Counted from the first letter of the stretch, positions 1-12,396 are shown. The stretch: 64,000 bases of DNA from Nageia nagi (GCA_050084985.1 JBITNC010000001.1:119102001-119166000), one strand, 5' to 3'. Notes: generated from the letters alone by a model not told the origin. Numbers and translations are program-made.

Positions 1-233
1 GTCTTATCTCCCTCATAGGAGACTTCATATGTGATGAACTAGCCCATTTCTATGTTACTAATACAAACTATAGAATGTATATTAAAGTGGACCTTTTTAA
101 AAATCTAAAAGAGTGTATTTATATCATGATAGATTCCATACTAATTCACCTAATGTTGGTGTATGTAAATCTTACCAACACATGTTTTTTATGCTAATTG
201 ATTGCTTGTAGAATCAAGTGGATTTACCTTTAA
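1..233 (+). pseudogene. LINE ORF1 fragment with zinc-knuckle-like end
   Basis: Frame 3 reads about 60 residues without a stop, including RMYIKVDLFKNLKE, then NLTNTCFLC followed by a stop and LIAC. In plant LINE ORF1 proteins a segment of the form ARVLVEVDL...LP is followed by a CX2C zinc knuckle; this fits that arrangement. ORF1 proteins bind the LINE RNA. The stop after the second Cys (at about 195) stands where such proteins usually have a Gln or similar. The gene is cut by the window edge. The alternative is a similar CCHC-containing host protein, but the position ahead of endonuclease and RT favours ORF1. Confidence 0.55.
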
Positions 234-979
234 TGGTGGATACTTTAAAGGATAAGGACTCAATATCCCAAGTTCAAACTCCCACAACTCAACCCCTACC
301 ACAAGAGGCAAAGGATAATGGAATGAGGTTACCCATAAAAAAAAAGGTGGTAAGGCTACAACCACTAGACAAACCATAATATCATATAGTAAGGAAGTGA
401 CTTCTAAGATGACATTGAAAATGAAGATACTCACACCTACTCTAACTCAACCTTATACCCCTACACCATAGGTGGTAAATAAGTTCTATGATGGAAAATG
501 CTTCCTTCCATCTCTTCAATTACTCAACAACTAGAAGTGGTTGAAGGGTCTCAAGCATGAAGGGTCTCAAATGTGAAAAAGTTAGCGGTCCTATAGCCCT
601 CCTTGCCATGATCAATCTATCTAGATTTATAAGTGAAGATAAATAGATTTATCTAATATAAATTTGGAAATATTTACAAGTAATTATTTTCACACAATTT
701 TAGGCCTTCCCAATGACACCAATAGAGGTATGATCCTCAACTCATCAAAATAATATTTGTATCTTGGAATCTCATACGAAGGTATATGTTATGTGATGAA
801 TCTATTTTGTATTATCACCTTTATGGATGAAAACTTCTTTTTTTAATTTGCAAGAAGTGAAAGCTTCTGATTTCACTCTATAATATGCATATTTTCTCAT
901 TTTTCCTCACAACCAAATATGTACCACTAATTTTTTTCATAGAGAAATGAACCCTCTTATTATCAAATTTGGATTTTAC

Positions 980-1450
980 TTGAGATAGGAGGAATGTATT
1001 TTGGGATTGTTAACAATTATGCTTCTAATAAAGTTTAGGAAAAAAGTGTCCTCTAGCACTAGCAGGCCCTATCACTTCCACCTATATTCTAGCTTATGTT
1101 CATGAATTTTAATATGGTGAAAAATGCATATGAAAAATTTAACTTTATTCTAAATAGATGGAGAATGAGAATCTTATTTTCATATGAAAAGTAATTCAAA
1201 GTTATCTTACCCCAACACTACTTTCATATCTAATCAATTTCCTAACAAACTTAGGTATACATGGTCAAACTTTCAAGTGTTCCATGCAAGAGTTGTCAAA
1301 TGTTTGGATAAAATCATGCTATTATAAAAATATGATTCCTCATTCCATTGAAAACTTCCCTCTTCTCCATACATCAAAGTCATCCATGTAATGATAGCTT
1401 TAGATCATTCAACCATAATATTTACTATCAATTTTATTGCTCTACCTTAG
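980..1450 (+). pseudogene. LINE endonuclease remnant (exonuclease/endonuclease/phosphatase fold)
   Basis: A frame near 980-1050 reads GGMYFGIVNNYASNKV, matching the GG...VNVYAPN strand of apurinic-type LINE endonucleases. From about 1259 another frame reads TWSNFQVFHARVVKCLDKI and, further on, ALDHSTIIFTI, matching the TWSN...RLDRF...SDHSPI end of the domain. This enzyme nicks target DNA for target-primed reverse transcription. Several frameshifts and stops break it. The N-terminal catalytic half should lie at about 400-980 but I cannot recognise it there. Confidence 0.6.
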
Positions 1451-1588
1451 CAAAATTACAAGTCTCAATTCTTCTTGAACATATCTTTTCTATAGGATGA
1501 ATCCATGGTTTTTGATATCTATAAGGTATGGAATCTTGTCCCTAGAACCAAAGAGGAGTTTGTTTGGATAAATTGATTTAATGTTGTT

Positions 1589-2830
1589 ATGTTTCATACC
1601 ACTTCTCTTATTCATAGTATGGGTAAGAAAACCCACCATTATTGTTGCCCCAATTATTCTTTAAGAGATAAATTATCTAAATTCTATGTTCAACTTGAAG
1701 CCAATCCTTTTAACTTTTTAGTTCAAGCTCATGTACATCAAATTGAACATGAACTTAAGTTTATAGAACTTTATGATGATAAAGGAGCTCAACTAAAATC
1801 CAAACTTCATTGGTTAAAAATTGGAGATAGAGTAGCCAATGAACTCTTCTAAAAGCTTTTGCTACCCAAATAGTTTACTCAATTCAAAACCATGACAGAT
1901 GAGGAAGTTAAGCTTTCTACCTTACTTGAGATCACTACTACCTTTACCAAATACTACACTCAAGTTTTATTGCCCAAACTTGCACACTTGAAAGGGAACA
2001 AGCTCTACAACATTGTAAATATATCATCCCTATCTATTTCTCTACCTCTCAATGAGAAAAGTTTGATGGAACCAAGACTTGGCTAATGCTTTTCCTCACA
2101 TGGAAAATGCCAAGGCTCCTAAAATTGATGGCTTCCCTTATGATTTTTACAAAGAGTATTGGGAATTTGTGGGCTTTGATTTATACAAATTATATCTTGA
2201 GGCTTTGGATACTAATTCACTTGAAACTTGCATCAATAGAGGTAATATCAACTTTATACCAAAGTAGGGATATATCAAGTTCATCATCAATTGGAGGCCT
2301 ATTACTTTGCTAAATGTAAGATACAAAATTATAGCTAAGCATTAGCTTTATGGCTTCAATCATTGCTTCTGTTAATTTTAAGACAAGAATAGATTGGGTT
2401 CATACATAATAGGTACATTTTGGAATATGTTTTACTAATTTAGGAGGGTATGGAATGGGCTTGAATGTCTAACCTTACCTCTTCATCAAACTAGCCTTTG
2501 AAAAATATTATGATAGAATTGAATGGGTTTTTATCCTCTCTATGCTATAGGCTCTTGAGTTTGGTAAGGAATTCATACAATATCTAAAGATTCTCTTCAA
2601 GGATGATTCAACTATGATATCACTCAAAACATTTCACACTAAGGTCATTGATCTATACTAGTGGGTAAGAGAAGGATGCCTCCTATCCCCCTCAATTTAT
2701 GTATTAACAATTGAAGCCTTTGGCTATCTCCTAGCTAAGAATGCTTCAATAAGGCTGCTACGAGGTATTGCTCTTCATAGAAATTTAGTTTAATTAATCA
2801 ATGGCCACTTTTGAAATGATTCATTCTCAC
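1589..2830 (+). pseudogene. LINE reverse transcriptase remnant
   Basis: The piece at 1589-1852 ends LKSKLHWLKIGDRVANELF, the LINE pre-RT motif (usually WL..GD.N..FF). At 2079-2267 AKAPKIDGFPYDFYKEYW matches KAPGPDGF..EFYK, followed by NFIPK and, in the next frame, NWRPITLLNVRYKIIAK. The block at about 2485-2760 gives YDRIEWVFI and WVREGCLLSPSIYVL, the usual W.V..GC..SP..F motif. The catalytic FADD box is degenerate: at 2809-2820 it reads F-stop-N-D. The order of RT blocks is complete but in at least three frames, so no enzyme can be made. Confidence 0.82.
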
Positions 2831-4567
2831 TCTATTGGAGGAGGAGCAATCCATTTCTAAGGAACTCAAATGCCTTGACACATTTTGTAAATCTTCAGGT
2901 TCAAGTATTTAGTGGAGAAGGACTTTGTGTTATAAACAATATTAATTTTCAATTCCTCCCTGGTTTGAAGATTTTCAATGGAATTGGATAACACTTAGAG
3001 AATTTTTTAAATTTCTTGGCATCCCCTTTTCTTTACAAGATTCTCCATCTCAACTATGGAAGTATATCAAAAATAAAGTTGAGAAAAATTGTAGTACTCA
3101 AATTCAAAAAGGCTTTCATTAAATAGCAAATTTTAAATTTTCTTGAAAGTCTTGGCTTCAATTTTTGGTTTCCATTCATGTATACTATTCATCTTTTATG
3201 GGTTCATTCAAAGGCATGCTATCAAAAATTGGAAAAATTATTGTAGATTTTTATGGTCTAGTTCCTTGGACTAAAAAGGGTTCCACCAAGTAGCATGGGA
3301 AACATGTTACCTTCCCAAGAATTATGGTAGAATGGGCATGATTGACTGTGGAAAGAAAGGAATAGCACTTTGTGTCAAATGAATAGTTTAGACCATCAAA
3401 GGTGCTAAGGCATGGAAAGTTCTCATCAAATACTTTATTTCATTTGGTCTTCCCCTCTACCGCAAAGTGTGGTTGGGCATACACTTCCATTCTCTAGTGT
3501 TAGCACCAGATGATGTTAAAATCCCTAGTTCTTTTATGGTAAAGAGTATGTAGAAAGCCTACAATAACTTTTCCCATGGCTTTGATGGAAATGTTCCATT
3601 TTTTCGTAATGGTCTCTCCATCAAGTCTCTTTAATTTTGGTAATCTTTGGTAATAAAATTTAAAGGAAATTATTAGAAAAAGTCTAATGGGTTCATGCTA
3701 AAAATAATTTAAATAAGAAATGTGTCAATTACAGATGTTATTTTCAAAACAAACACAAGACTAGATCATGTGGATACTTTCAAACACACTTTTTATTTTC
3801 ATAGTGCAAACAAAGCCACTTACGATATTATTATCGAAAAAAATCCTTTCTATATATGGCACAAAATCAGAGTGAAATCCCAATATCCATGGTGGAAGGA
3901 TTGGGATTGGTATAAAGATATCCCTTTGGTCAAATATAAAGCCTATTGGTTATTCTTGGTTTTCCTTAATATTCACCACTATTCTTGAACTCAATGATAA
4001 ATGGGATTTGGTGCCTTCCTAATTGAGGTGGAAATTCATATTTATTTCATCTTAAGCCTCTTGTATAGAGCCTAAAAAATCATTTTTTTTTCATGGAGCC
4101 TTCTATATCAATTCTTCCCCTTATTTCTAGGTTTTGTCACTTGGGATTTCCAAACCAAGATATCCTTTTTATCATGATTTGAGATTATTATGCATCTTTA
4201 TTGGTTTTACAAGTAGGAAAGGATGTCTTAGAAGTGGATAGCCTCTTTTTCTACCCCATTTATGCCAACTTCCTTCTCCTAGAAGCATGCCTTATTGTGG
4301 GATTCTTTTACCCTTAGTCTACCTTTGTGAGAATTGTTGTAAATATTCAAATTCAAATTGCTTTTTCATATAAAGAAAGCTCAAAATAAAATATTGTTCA
4401 AGCAAATAGTTCCATCTTTAGATTTCTCACTTGCTAATAAATTGGAAATATTCTATGATGTGTGGTTACGAATTTACAACCAATCAAAAAAAGTAGATAT
4501 GAAATTTCAGCACTACAATTTTTGGTGGATTATTGGGACAATGCATCATGCCATATCAAGCAAGTAG
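2831..4567 (+). pseudogene. LINE post-RT region and 3' tail
   Basis: After the RT the frames continue with segments typical of the part between RT and the zinc-finger-like end of LINE ORF2: FLNFLGIPFS at about 3010 and a run ending YGRMGMIDCGKKGIALC at about 3330-3370 (usual form GGLGI.d...N.aLl.KW). Open pieces at 3722-3988 and 4358-4567 follow. The last one contains FSLANKLEIFYDVWL, which recurs in altered form near 6340. No RNase H motif was recognised. Confidence 0.55.
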
Positions 4568-5239
4568 CTTCATACCACTTATCTCAAGATCACTCTCAAT
4601 TCCATTGATGTCAACAACCTCCATTGTGTGTCCGGTCATAGCCACATAGTCTCCATTGGTCTTAGTTATCATCAATCCCAAAATGGTTTTATGATGTTTA
4701 TGTCGGTACTTCTCGACATACGAACAAGGGAAACATATTGTTGGGGTCATCTGCAAAATGCTTGGTTGAAATACTCAAGATAATAATGTGGAGCATGCTC
4801 ATAATGGATGGTCATGTCCACCCTCTCCTGCAAGGCATACTGGCTAGCAGAAGAATCATGTGGAAGATCTTAGTATTTCCTATGCCAATAATGAATGGGA
4901 CCTCGTAGTTATTATAGACAATAATTGGAAGCACATGGTGGATTATGATGACAACTCCTCCCACAATCCTCTTTAAATGATTTTGAGTAATCTTAATATG
5001 CAATCTGAAACCCTTTCTTTAATATTATGAAATACATATTTATTATTTTATTTTTTGAATTCCTATCCTAAGATTAAAATATGAAATAATCAAAAGATGT
5101 GAATTAATTCACCTACCATTTTTTTTGTAAAAACATATATATATATCCATCAAAATTATCAATTTCAAAGCAACTCGTCTAAACCTTGGTAAGTTCTCAA
5201 CATTAATATGAATTGAAGTGACTATTATGTCATACAGCT
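4568..5239. other. Unassigned intergenic stretch
   Basis: Short open frames on the minus strand (4556-4756 and 4812-5003) do not resemble any family I know and are adjacent to a LINE tail. The stretch may be 3' untranslated LINE sequence or old unrelated repeat. No promoter, RNA gene or clear repeat boundary was seen. Confidence 0.4.
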
Positions 5240-6180
5240 CATCGAATTCCATTGGTTCCTCATTATCAGCAAGTCAAAAAAGCTACACAACATCTGGAGC
5301 GTTATTCCTCTTTAAATGGCCACATGAATAATGAAAATGAGATATGCTTAAATGGCAAAGATTCTCGAATTTTTATAGTTCCATGCATTTGGATTATAGG
5401 AACTGGTGCTGGAGTACCAATAATCTATATGTGCTCTACTACCTATTCATGGAATGAAAAAGTCGTTTGATGCATCAGATACAGGAGTCAGGAACCAGCA
5501 CAGAGCCAAACATGCTGCCAACCGTCCTGTATCAGCACTCATTTAAGTCTACGCCCTCAATCATACCAGATTCAATGGTGGGAATCCCTTTATTAAAAAT
5601 ACGACTCGATTCCATCACATGCATAAATTTCCTGCCGTTTTCAATAGAATAATTCTAAATAACACTCAGGTTGGCCTATGGTGCAACCCCACAACACAAG
5701 GGACCATATCATCATCTATCCCAATGTCAATTCATGTGCCCATCTGTTGTAGCTTTGTCGTGGCAGTTGCCACTCAGACGCAACTCAATCTACTTGCTAG
5801 ACTTGTGCTGGTTCGGCATCACTTCATCACTTTACAGTGGGCCAGAACTCTTGTCAAAAATGTCATCAACTTGCCGTTTAAATCGAGCCTACCAGTCAGT
5901 CCCTGTATCACTTTCTTTAACAGCTCATGTTTCATTCTTTACCCACCAAACATTTTCCAGATTCCTGAACACAAACTGCAGGTTCCACTGCATGAACTGC
6001 AGACTCCGACAGTAACTTACATGCAACTACCTGCTGCCTTTTTACAGGAGGGCAAGTACTGTGGAGTTGGCAGACGCAAAGGTTGATAGTCAGAGCTAGA
6101 TGTTCCTGACCTTTTTTTTTTTTTCAGCAAAACAAATTCTGTTCGGACAAGGCATCTGACTGTATATAAAGCCGAGGATG
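5240..6180. other. CpG-retaining stretch of unknown nature
   Basis: This stretch has clearly more CpG dinucleotides (for example near 5296, 5520, 5598, 5636, 5758, 5778, 5814, 5875, 6008, 6072, 6143) and more G+C than the flanking sequence. The longest frame, 5619-6086 plus, 155 codons, has no recognisable domain, and a second frame overlaps it at 5671-6015. A pyrimidine run followed by CAG at about 6111-6127 and a TATA-like box at 6163 lie at its right end. It could be a younger insertion, a captured gene fragment or an undermethylated low-copy segment. I cannot assign a product. Confidence 0.4.
6163..6169 (+). promoter_or_regulatory. TATA-box-like site
   Basis: TATATAA occurs in the context TGTATATAAAGCCGAGG at the edge of the CpG-retaining stretch, with no AT-rich tract around it, so it stands out from background TA repeats. 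A pyrimidine-rich tract lies about 40 bases upstream. About 30 bases downstream an ATG begins only a five-codon frame. If this is a promoter its transcript is unknown; chance occurrence is possible in AT-rich DNA. Confidence 0.25.
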
Positions 6181-6334
6181 CCATCTCCAACAACATGGGG
6201 TCTACCCTCTGACCTGTTGCATTTTTTCATTTTACATGGGCCAAAACTTTGATTGATGGTTATAGAATATATACCATATAATAAATAATGTAAGAAAAAT
6301 AATACATATTTTTATTTAAAATGTGGAATCAGTC

Positions 6335-6420
6335 ATGGAGTTTTCTCTTGTTGATAAATTCAAAGTGTTTTATGATGTATGGTTACATATTTTGATTCAC
6401 AGAGTTGAAGTAAAACTGAT
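6335..6420 (+). repeat. Diverged second copy of the LINE tail segment
   Basis: The frame reads FSLVDKFKVFYDVWLHI, against FSLANKLEIFYDVWLRI at about 4426-4480. The bases around TTCTATGATGTGTGGTTAC and TTTTATGATGTATGGTTAC agree over some 60 positions. Either the LINE tail is duplicated with the 5-6 kb stretch inserted between, or this is the end of another copy. Confidence 0.5.
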
Positions 6421-7390
6421 TCACCTATCATCTCTTTAGATTATCAGGGTAATCAGTCAGGTTACCTCTAGCTATTCTTCATAGATGGTGGTTCTGTTCA
6501 TGTCGATGCTTTCTATCATAAGTCTCAATATTCACCAATTTGCATATGATTTGATGATGCAAGGAGTTAGTTATTCTCACCAACTAGATGGATGAATAGC
6601 TAGCTATATGCTAGCATTGAATGCTCCCTTAATAGGTTGGAGTATTGCTCCAAACATTAATGATGGTCGTGTGTAGTATGGATGATCTCATCCCTCATTC
6701 CTCTCCAACATGCAACTAGATGGGATGATGTTAATGAGAAAGATTGCACTCCTTTTCATGCCAATGATGTATGAGACATGCAACTATTCCCTCTAATTAG
6801 TGGGAATGCATGATGGATCCTAACATGCCTAGTAGACAAATGTTAACTATCGTATACATTGTGACAGAGTCATCCTTGCAACCTCATCAAAGGTCCAAAA
6901 CGGGTTACGAATGCAGCATACCATACAAACATGATTTAAGAGATACATCAAACACAACATTGCTTGATGTTTTTCATAAACTGATTAACCACTTTTGTGT
7001 ACGACAACTATCTTGTCATAAGTTCTTTTTGATTGAATATCGATTTCCTAATTCGATGTTAGGGTAAATGTGCACTCATTTATTCCATCTACCCCTTCTT
7101 TTCATAGTAATTTTTTTTATAATTAATTAAAAATACCTTTTTCATCAAAAAATAAATTGCTATTCAACTAAAAGAACAATTAATTTAATTATATTATAAT
7201 TATTATATTGTCTCATAGCAACTCAAGCTCATGAAAAAATAATAACTCCAAAATAGCATGTAAATTTACATGTGCAACTGATCATTATAATAACAACAGA
7301 AACAAAATTCTAATCACAATGAAAACGGCAAAAAAATATAACTAAGTACTGATTGCTTTACTATATTTAATTAAAAAAAACACTATTATC
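6421..7390. other. Unassigned stretch
   Basis: One 85-codon plus-strand frame (6810-7067) lacks any recognisable motif. The sequence from 7080 on is very AT-rich. No repeat boundary or RNA gene was seen. Confidence 0.4.
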
Positions 7391-7409
7391 AAAAAAAAAA
7401 AAAAAAAAA
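7391..7409 (+). repeat. A-run of 19 bases
   Basis: An uninterrupted run of A at 7391-7409 with another A-rich tract just upstream (7373-7380). It could be the poly-A tail of a LINE or SINE that ended here on the plus strand, but no body is recognised upstream. Confidence 0.6.
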
Positions 7410-7429
7410 CAACAAACTTTACATATGAA

Positions 7430-8300
7430 ATTACTTTGCACACCCATCCTAACCAAGTCTGCAAGCACAGCACAGAAGATATAAAAGTCGATGATGGGCC
7501 AATCAAAGAAATATTTTTCTATTGTGTAGATACAGATTCTTTAGGGACCGGAGCCACCTACTCTCACCAATAAGATTAGTTATGGAAGAAAGTACTATTA
7601 ATCTCGCAGGAAAGCATGAAATGACTTGATAAGAAAGCAATCCGGAATCCAGATGCATGGACATGTCCATTTAAATTGCATTGGTGATTTGACTAGGATG
7701 ACGTAAATACTTAAACCTCCTTTATTGAGTTCTTTTGTCGATGAGGTGGACACCCTGATGTCCACTCCAAGTCTCTGACTTCTGATTTGCAAGCTCACTT
7801 AACCACTGTCTACGTCGGTTTTTGATATGCAAGCCCAAATAACTATTTCATGGGGATTCCAGAATGCTGTTATTAATTTAACGTATGGTGGAAAACTTGT
7901 TCTACAAATGATGTTTTCAGGGTCTGGAATTTGGATGGGTAGGATCAGGTGATGAGGTTTGTTGCGTCCACTTGGGATAATATCATATACTGTCTTGATT
8001 TTTAATCATTTGATTTATATGAAATCGAGGGGTCGATGCTATTTTTAGGCCAAGGCCGAGAGACAGATTCCTAGTTTTGTGTGGAATTGGGTCCCTCTCC
8101 CCAACATGGAGTGACCCAGATGATTCGGCTTTCTTTATCACAGGACACGTTTTTAAAGCAAATTAAAAAGCACATGTTGAAGCTTCTTGCAGTGGAATTC
8201 AACCAAATAAAAAGGCATCGGCGGCTGAGGTTCTTATTCTGTAGACCAACCTGGGCCTCCATCCACATTAATGGGGCTTCAATGAGTATTTTGCTTTAAA
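7430..8300. other. Second CpG-retaining stretch, no gene recognised
   Basis: Like 5240-6180 this stretch keeps CpG sites (7491, 7549, 7604, 7641, 7700, 7740, 7815, 7965, 8033, 8055, 8137, 8218) that are scarce elsewhere. Overlapping short frames on both strands at 8071-8299 and a minus frame at 7598-7798 show no known domain. It may be low-copy sequence or a younger insertion. Confidence 0.35.
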
Positions 8301-11300
8301 TGGACAAGTATAGAGATGGTGTAGTTGAGACCTGCCTTTTAACCATGGTTTTGAGGTCATCCTTAAATGTTTGTGAATTGAAAATTATTTTTAACTATAT
8401 TACCTAGGTTCATTATAGGTTACACGTTTATATGTTCGAATAGATGTTGCATTTATTTATATAATTTACATTGTTATTGTGATTATCGAGTTACTTAATT
8501 TATTCATAAGTCTAAAAATTCAAATTGTATTAGATTAGTTATATTAAGGTATATAAATTTCTTATATATAAATTTTTCTCTAAAGAATATTTAAAATTAT
8601 TATTTAATCATAGATTATATACTACATGCTCATCAATAACATGATTAGATTGTCAACTATCTATAGTTACATTTGTATGTTTACAATTACTTGTCATAAA
8701 TGTATATGAAATGCAAGGGTTCTTACCACGACATTGATGAAGTGAAATATAAACCATCATTCCTTGACAAAGGTAAATGAAGGATCCTAAATACTTTTCT
8801 TAACTCGTATTCTTGAGGATTTGCAGTGGTAGAATAACCATTCTAAAGAGATAGTTACAATTTGACCTATGTTCAAATGATGATTATAAGTAATCGACAT
8901 AATACTAGAATTTTTGGACATGGTATCTATGAAGTGGAATGGTGAAGTTCAATTATCATTATACTAGCAAAATATCTTTAACCCTTGATTTATTTAATTA
9001 TGGACAAATTACCATTATTTCTTATAACTTTTTTCATAACATTGTATATTATCAAATAATAACTTTGTGAAAATTTTGAAAATATCGAAACATAGAGTAT
9101 GTTGTGAAACTTTTTCAAAATGTTTGGAATACATAGGTTATGAAGTTCGATGTAAATATATTTTTCATACCAAATAAATTATTTATAGCTTGTAGTAATG
9201 AAATAATTATATATAAGCTTATTTTGCATGGAAGACCATAATGTAAAATCAACCATATGTATCAAATGATGATGAATACATTTTTTGAATTGTTTATAAA
9301 AGTTTTCTTATTGAGATGGGGATAATGTTATTATTGAATATTATGAAAACTCTTGGATTATAATTTATGATAATAGTATTAGGTAGAACTAGAGACCCAC
9401 AAAATTGTATTTATCGATACATTGATCTAGATAGAAGAATAATATTAATTAATACTGAAACATTAATGAAGGAGCTTGGTGGGAAAATTCCAAACCATAG
9501 GCTTGAGATACTAAGGAAAAATAAGGCACAAAAATGGCCTTAATTTTAATAGATTTAAATATATTGTTACTGAATTTTGGATACTATAATAATTTATATA
9601 TATGTTTAGAAGATTATTAATCTATCTAAATAAGAGTAAAATGTTTTACTTGTTGTTTATTAGAATTTTCTTATATGTTGGTACTAATATATGTTTAGAA
9701 GTTGTATTTGAATATAAAGTAATAAGTAAGGCACATGTCTAATAGAATGCTTCATAATGGTTTTACCACCAAACTTCATTTTGGCATTAAACTATTGGTG
9801 TTGAAGTTCAAATATGGAGAAAAAGTTCATGAAAGCAAATATGATCCCAAAATTGATGGAAGTAGATATAGAACGAAGATCATGAAAATGGACATAGTGT
9901 GACCAAAACAACAATATGCTAAAATTTGATAAATTATAATTAATAAAATTTTTGGACTATCCCCATTGAATTTGTAAATCATTTTGATTTGTACAAGGAA
10001 AACTACAAAAATAGCAAGGAATCTAGAGAGTAGTGATATTGTATTAATAGTCAAATCTAATAATTGGAATAGTTATCTTTTATTAGTATTTTAGGAAATA
10101 ACATTGTAATTGTTAAGGGTAAAATTTTAGGATGAAATCATTATAGTTATTTATAAATACTCCTTCCTCATACAATAATGGAGTTACTAGGTTATAGGGA
10201 AAGTGAATAGCGAATAGGAGTTGGTGGATAATAAGTTTGCTTTATTGAATATATGATTGTATAAGATATATCTGAATAATGAAGTATTAATCTTTATCGA
10301 AAGCTTCTAAATAAAGTTCTTCAAGATTTCTACTATGAAGATCAAGGGTCCACTCCAATTGGTTGAAATTTCTTTCATCTTCTTTTATTTTCTTTTCCAT
10401 ATGGATTTGTAGATACAACTACATGAAAATAATAAAAACATTAAAATATTAGATTAGTAAATTAGTGCTAATTGCATTTCTTTATTACTTAAATTTTTTT
10501 ATTTTGTTTAGATTTTTCTACTATTATGAGTATTTCAATAAAATTTATTTGAATTCATAATCAATTATACAACACATTCATTGTAGATAGCCTTTGGATA
10601 CCAACCTAGTTTGATAAAATTCAAAATGATGATTAATGACACTCATCATTTTAGGCATCATTATTGGGCATTATATGATGTTAGTGGAAAATATTCCTAA
10701 AAAAATTTAGGTAGATTGTTGATAGTATCTATAAACCTTAAATTATGCAAAATACAAATGTACACAATAAATAAATAGATCTACAATATAAGAGGAAATA
10801 GATATGTACACTATATCATATTACAAAAAATATACATGAAACACATGAACCTGATATGAAGTCTATGTACAATCCTCAAAATAAATAGCAATGAATTTTC
10901 ATAGGATTGGAATTAGATTTGTAGCGAGTTCAAAATGGATCTTCATGTACATAAATTAGAAGATCGACCACCAACATATGGAACCCTCGATCTAGAAGAT
11001 AGATGTTGTTAGGTGCATGGAATTAGTAGAATTATGATGTGCAACAAAGATAGAAAGTATTAGATCTTAAAGTATAACAATTTTCATAATAGGTGGCATC
11101 AAAAGCCATCATAGCTTGATGAAGATTGTAGCAGACAACCACTTATAAGAGATCTTATCATATTAAAGAGTTCTGATCTATGGAGGTTAGCCTATTCCAC
11201 TCACTTATATAACCTTTAAGGATACTAAGAGGAGTGAAACCTAACCTCTAGCAATAATATAATCATTGTTATATTCAATATACTTTAAAATATGGACCAT

Positions 11301-11693
11301 GATAAATGATATAACATTTAATATAACACATGGAATTACATTGTAATATCAACTTTATCTGACATATGTAATATTACAATAAGTCATTTAAGAAGTCTAA
11401 ATATGATTTATTAAATAAATAATAAATCATTTTTAGGTGTCTATAATATCATACAAGCATGATTTCTTAATCTTCTTATCAACATGAGTGATATTGAGAA
11501 GTATATTCACTTAGTAGGGTTTAGAAAATTATGATAATTTTAAGTTTTAATTTCATTTCTTTGAGTCTATAACCAAATAAAAAAGTGTAATTACTTATTT
11601 TTAGAAGAATAGAATGCATGAAAATGCATAGAGATAAGAAACATAGATTTTTTAGAAGTAGAGGACCAATAAGACCCCTTGCCCCCTTATAGA
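8301..11693. other. AT-rich region without recognisable genes
   Basis: No frame over 75 codons and no domain similarity was seen. A TATAAATAC box at about 10151 followed by a pyrimidine-rich stretch, and a weak tRNA-Met PBS-like string at about 11094, hint at old LTR sequence, but no paired repeat was found. This region is the left flank into which element A inserted, so it may belong to the same older element as the gypsy remnant to the right of A. Confidence 0.4.
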
Positions 11694-11698
11694 CTTAC
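11694..11698. repeat. Target site duplication, left copy (element A)
   Basis: CTTAC directly precedes the 5' LTR and is repeated exactly at 21022-21026 after the 3' LTR. A 5-bp duplication is what gypsy integrases make. Confidence 0.9.
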
Positions 11699-12381
11699 TG
11701 TAAATACCTCAAAATGAACCTTTATGTATTTAATAAATCATTTTAATTCCTTAACAATGCATTATTTAAAAAGGGATTTAAAATGTATAAAAGAGGTGTA
11801 GGCCATATATTTTACCCTTATGGATTATATAAGGGGTCAAATCCTATAATAGAAGTATCCCTATATAAAGGCATTAAAGACATACAAAGATAAAGGATGG
11901 GATTATTATTAAGAGAAGACTAGATAAGGGGAAGATTACAGAAGACCCAAGGCTTATATCAATTGAAGATTGGAAAAAGAATCAAGGACTTAAACATCAT
12001 TTACGAAGGAAACTTTTGCAAGGTCTTCTTATCTATAACAATCAAATCTCTTATCTCAAGAATTATCATACTTTTGTTATATTGATAAATCATTCATTCA
12101 TTTATCATTTCATCTTTTGTTAAATCTTTAATTTGATCATTAACATGACATCGACAATGTATTATTACTAAGGCACTGACACCATACTAGTGTATAAGAT
12201 ATTGCACATTTTTGATGTATGCCTTTCCTTGATCAATTGAATATGCATATTAATAAAAAGAACATATATGCTTAATCATATGTTGTCATATTCCTACTTT
12301 ATGTCAATTAACTAATAAACCAAATAGTGCATGTGTTAATTCCCCTAATTAATTACACCATCACATTATTTAGAGTCTACA
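11699..12381 (+). repeat. 5' LTR of element A
   Basis: Matches 20338-21021 almost end to end; starts TGTAAATACC and ends GAGTCTACA. Within it, TATAAAAGAGG at about 11785 and CTATATAAAGG at about 11872 are TATA-like boxes, the second being the better candidate for the element promoter. Both boxes are also present in the 3' LTR. Confidence 0.93.
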
Positions 12382-12383
12382 TT

Positions 12384-12396
12384 TGATGAACCCAAC
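12384..12396 (+). other. Primer binding site of element A
   Basis: TGATGAACCCAAC starts two bases after the 5' LTR. Element B has TGGTGAACCCAAC in the equivalent place, so the A copy probably carries a G-to-A change. A PBS pairs with the 3' end of a host tRNA, here one ending GTTGGGTTCACCA. This is not the initiator-Met PBS (TGGTATCAGAGC). Confidence 0.65.

Larger units (their letters stand above)
1..4567 (+). mobile_element. Degenerate LINE (non-LTR retrotransposon), 5' end outside the window
   Basis: Translated plus-strand frames give, in the correct LINE order, an ORF1-type zinc knuckle (about 3-233), the C-terminal half of an endonuclease (about 980-1450), a reverse transcriptase (about 1589-2830) and a post-RT tail. 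The frames are broken by many stops and frameshifts, so the copy is dead. There is no clear poly-A tail at 4567; the 3' boundary is only where the recognisable similarity stops. Order, orientation and motifs are seen directly; assignment to a plant L1-like lineage is from knowledge of the family. The 5' part lies to the left of the window. Confidence 0.8.

Noticed and set aside
5619-6086. 155-codon plus-strand frame as a gene
   Set aside because: No domain, no homologue I recognise, a second frame overlaps it, and composition alone can explain the length in this less AT-rich stretch.
10140-10440. Old LTR with TATAAATAC promoter
   Set aside because: No second copy or TG...CA boundary found; kept only as a remark.
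11094-11110. tRNA-Met-type PBS (TGGCATCAAAAGCCA)
   Set aside because: Too many mismatches to TGGTATCAGAGCCA and no LTR end or partner repeat beside it.
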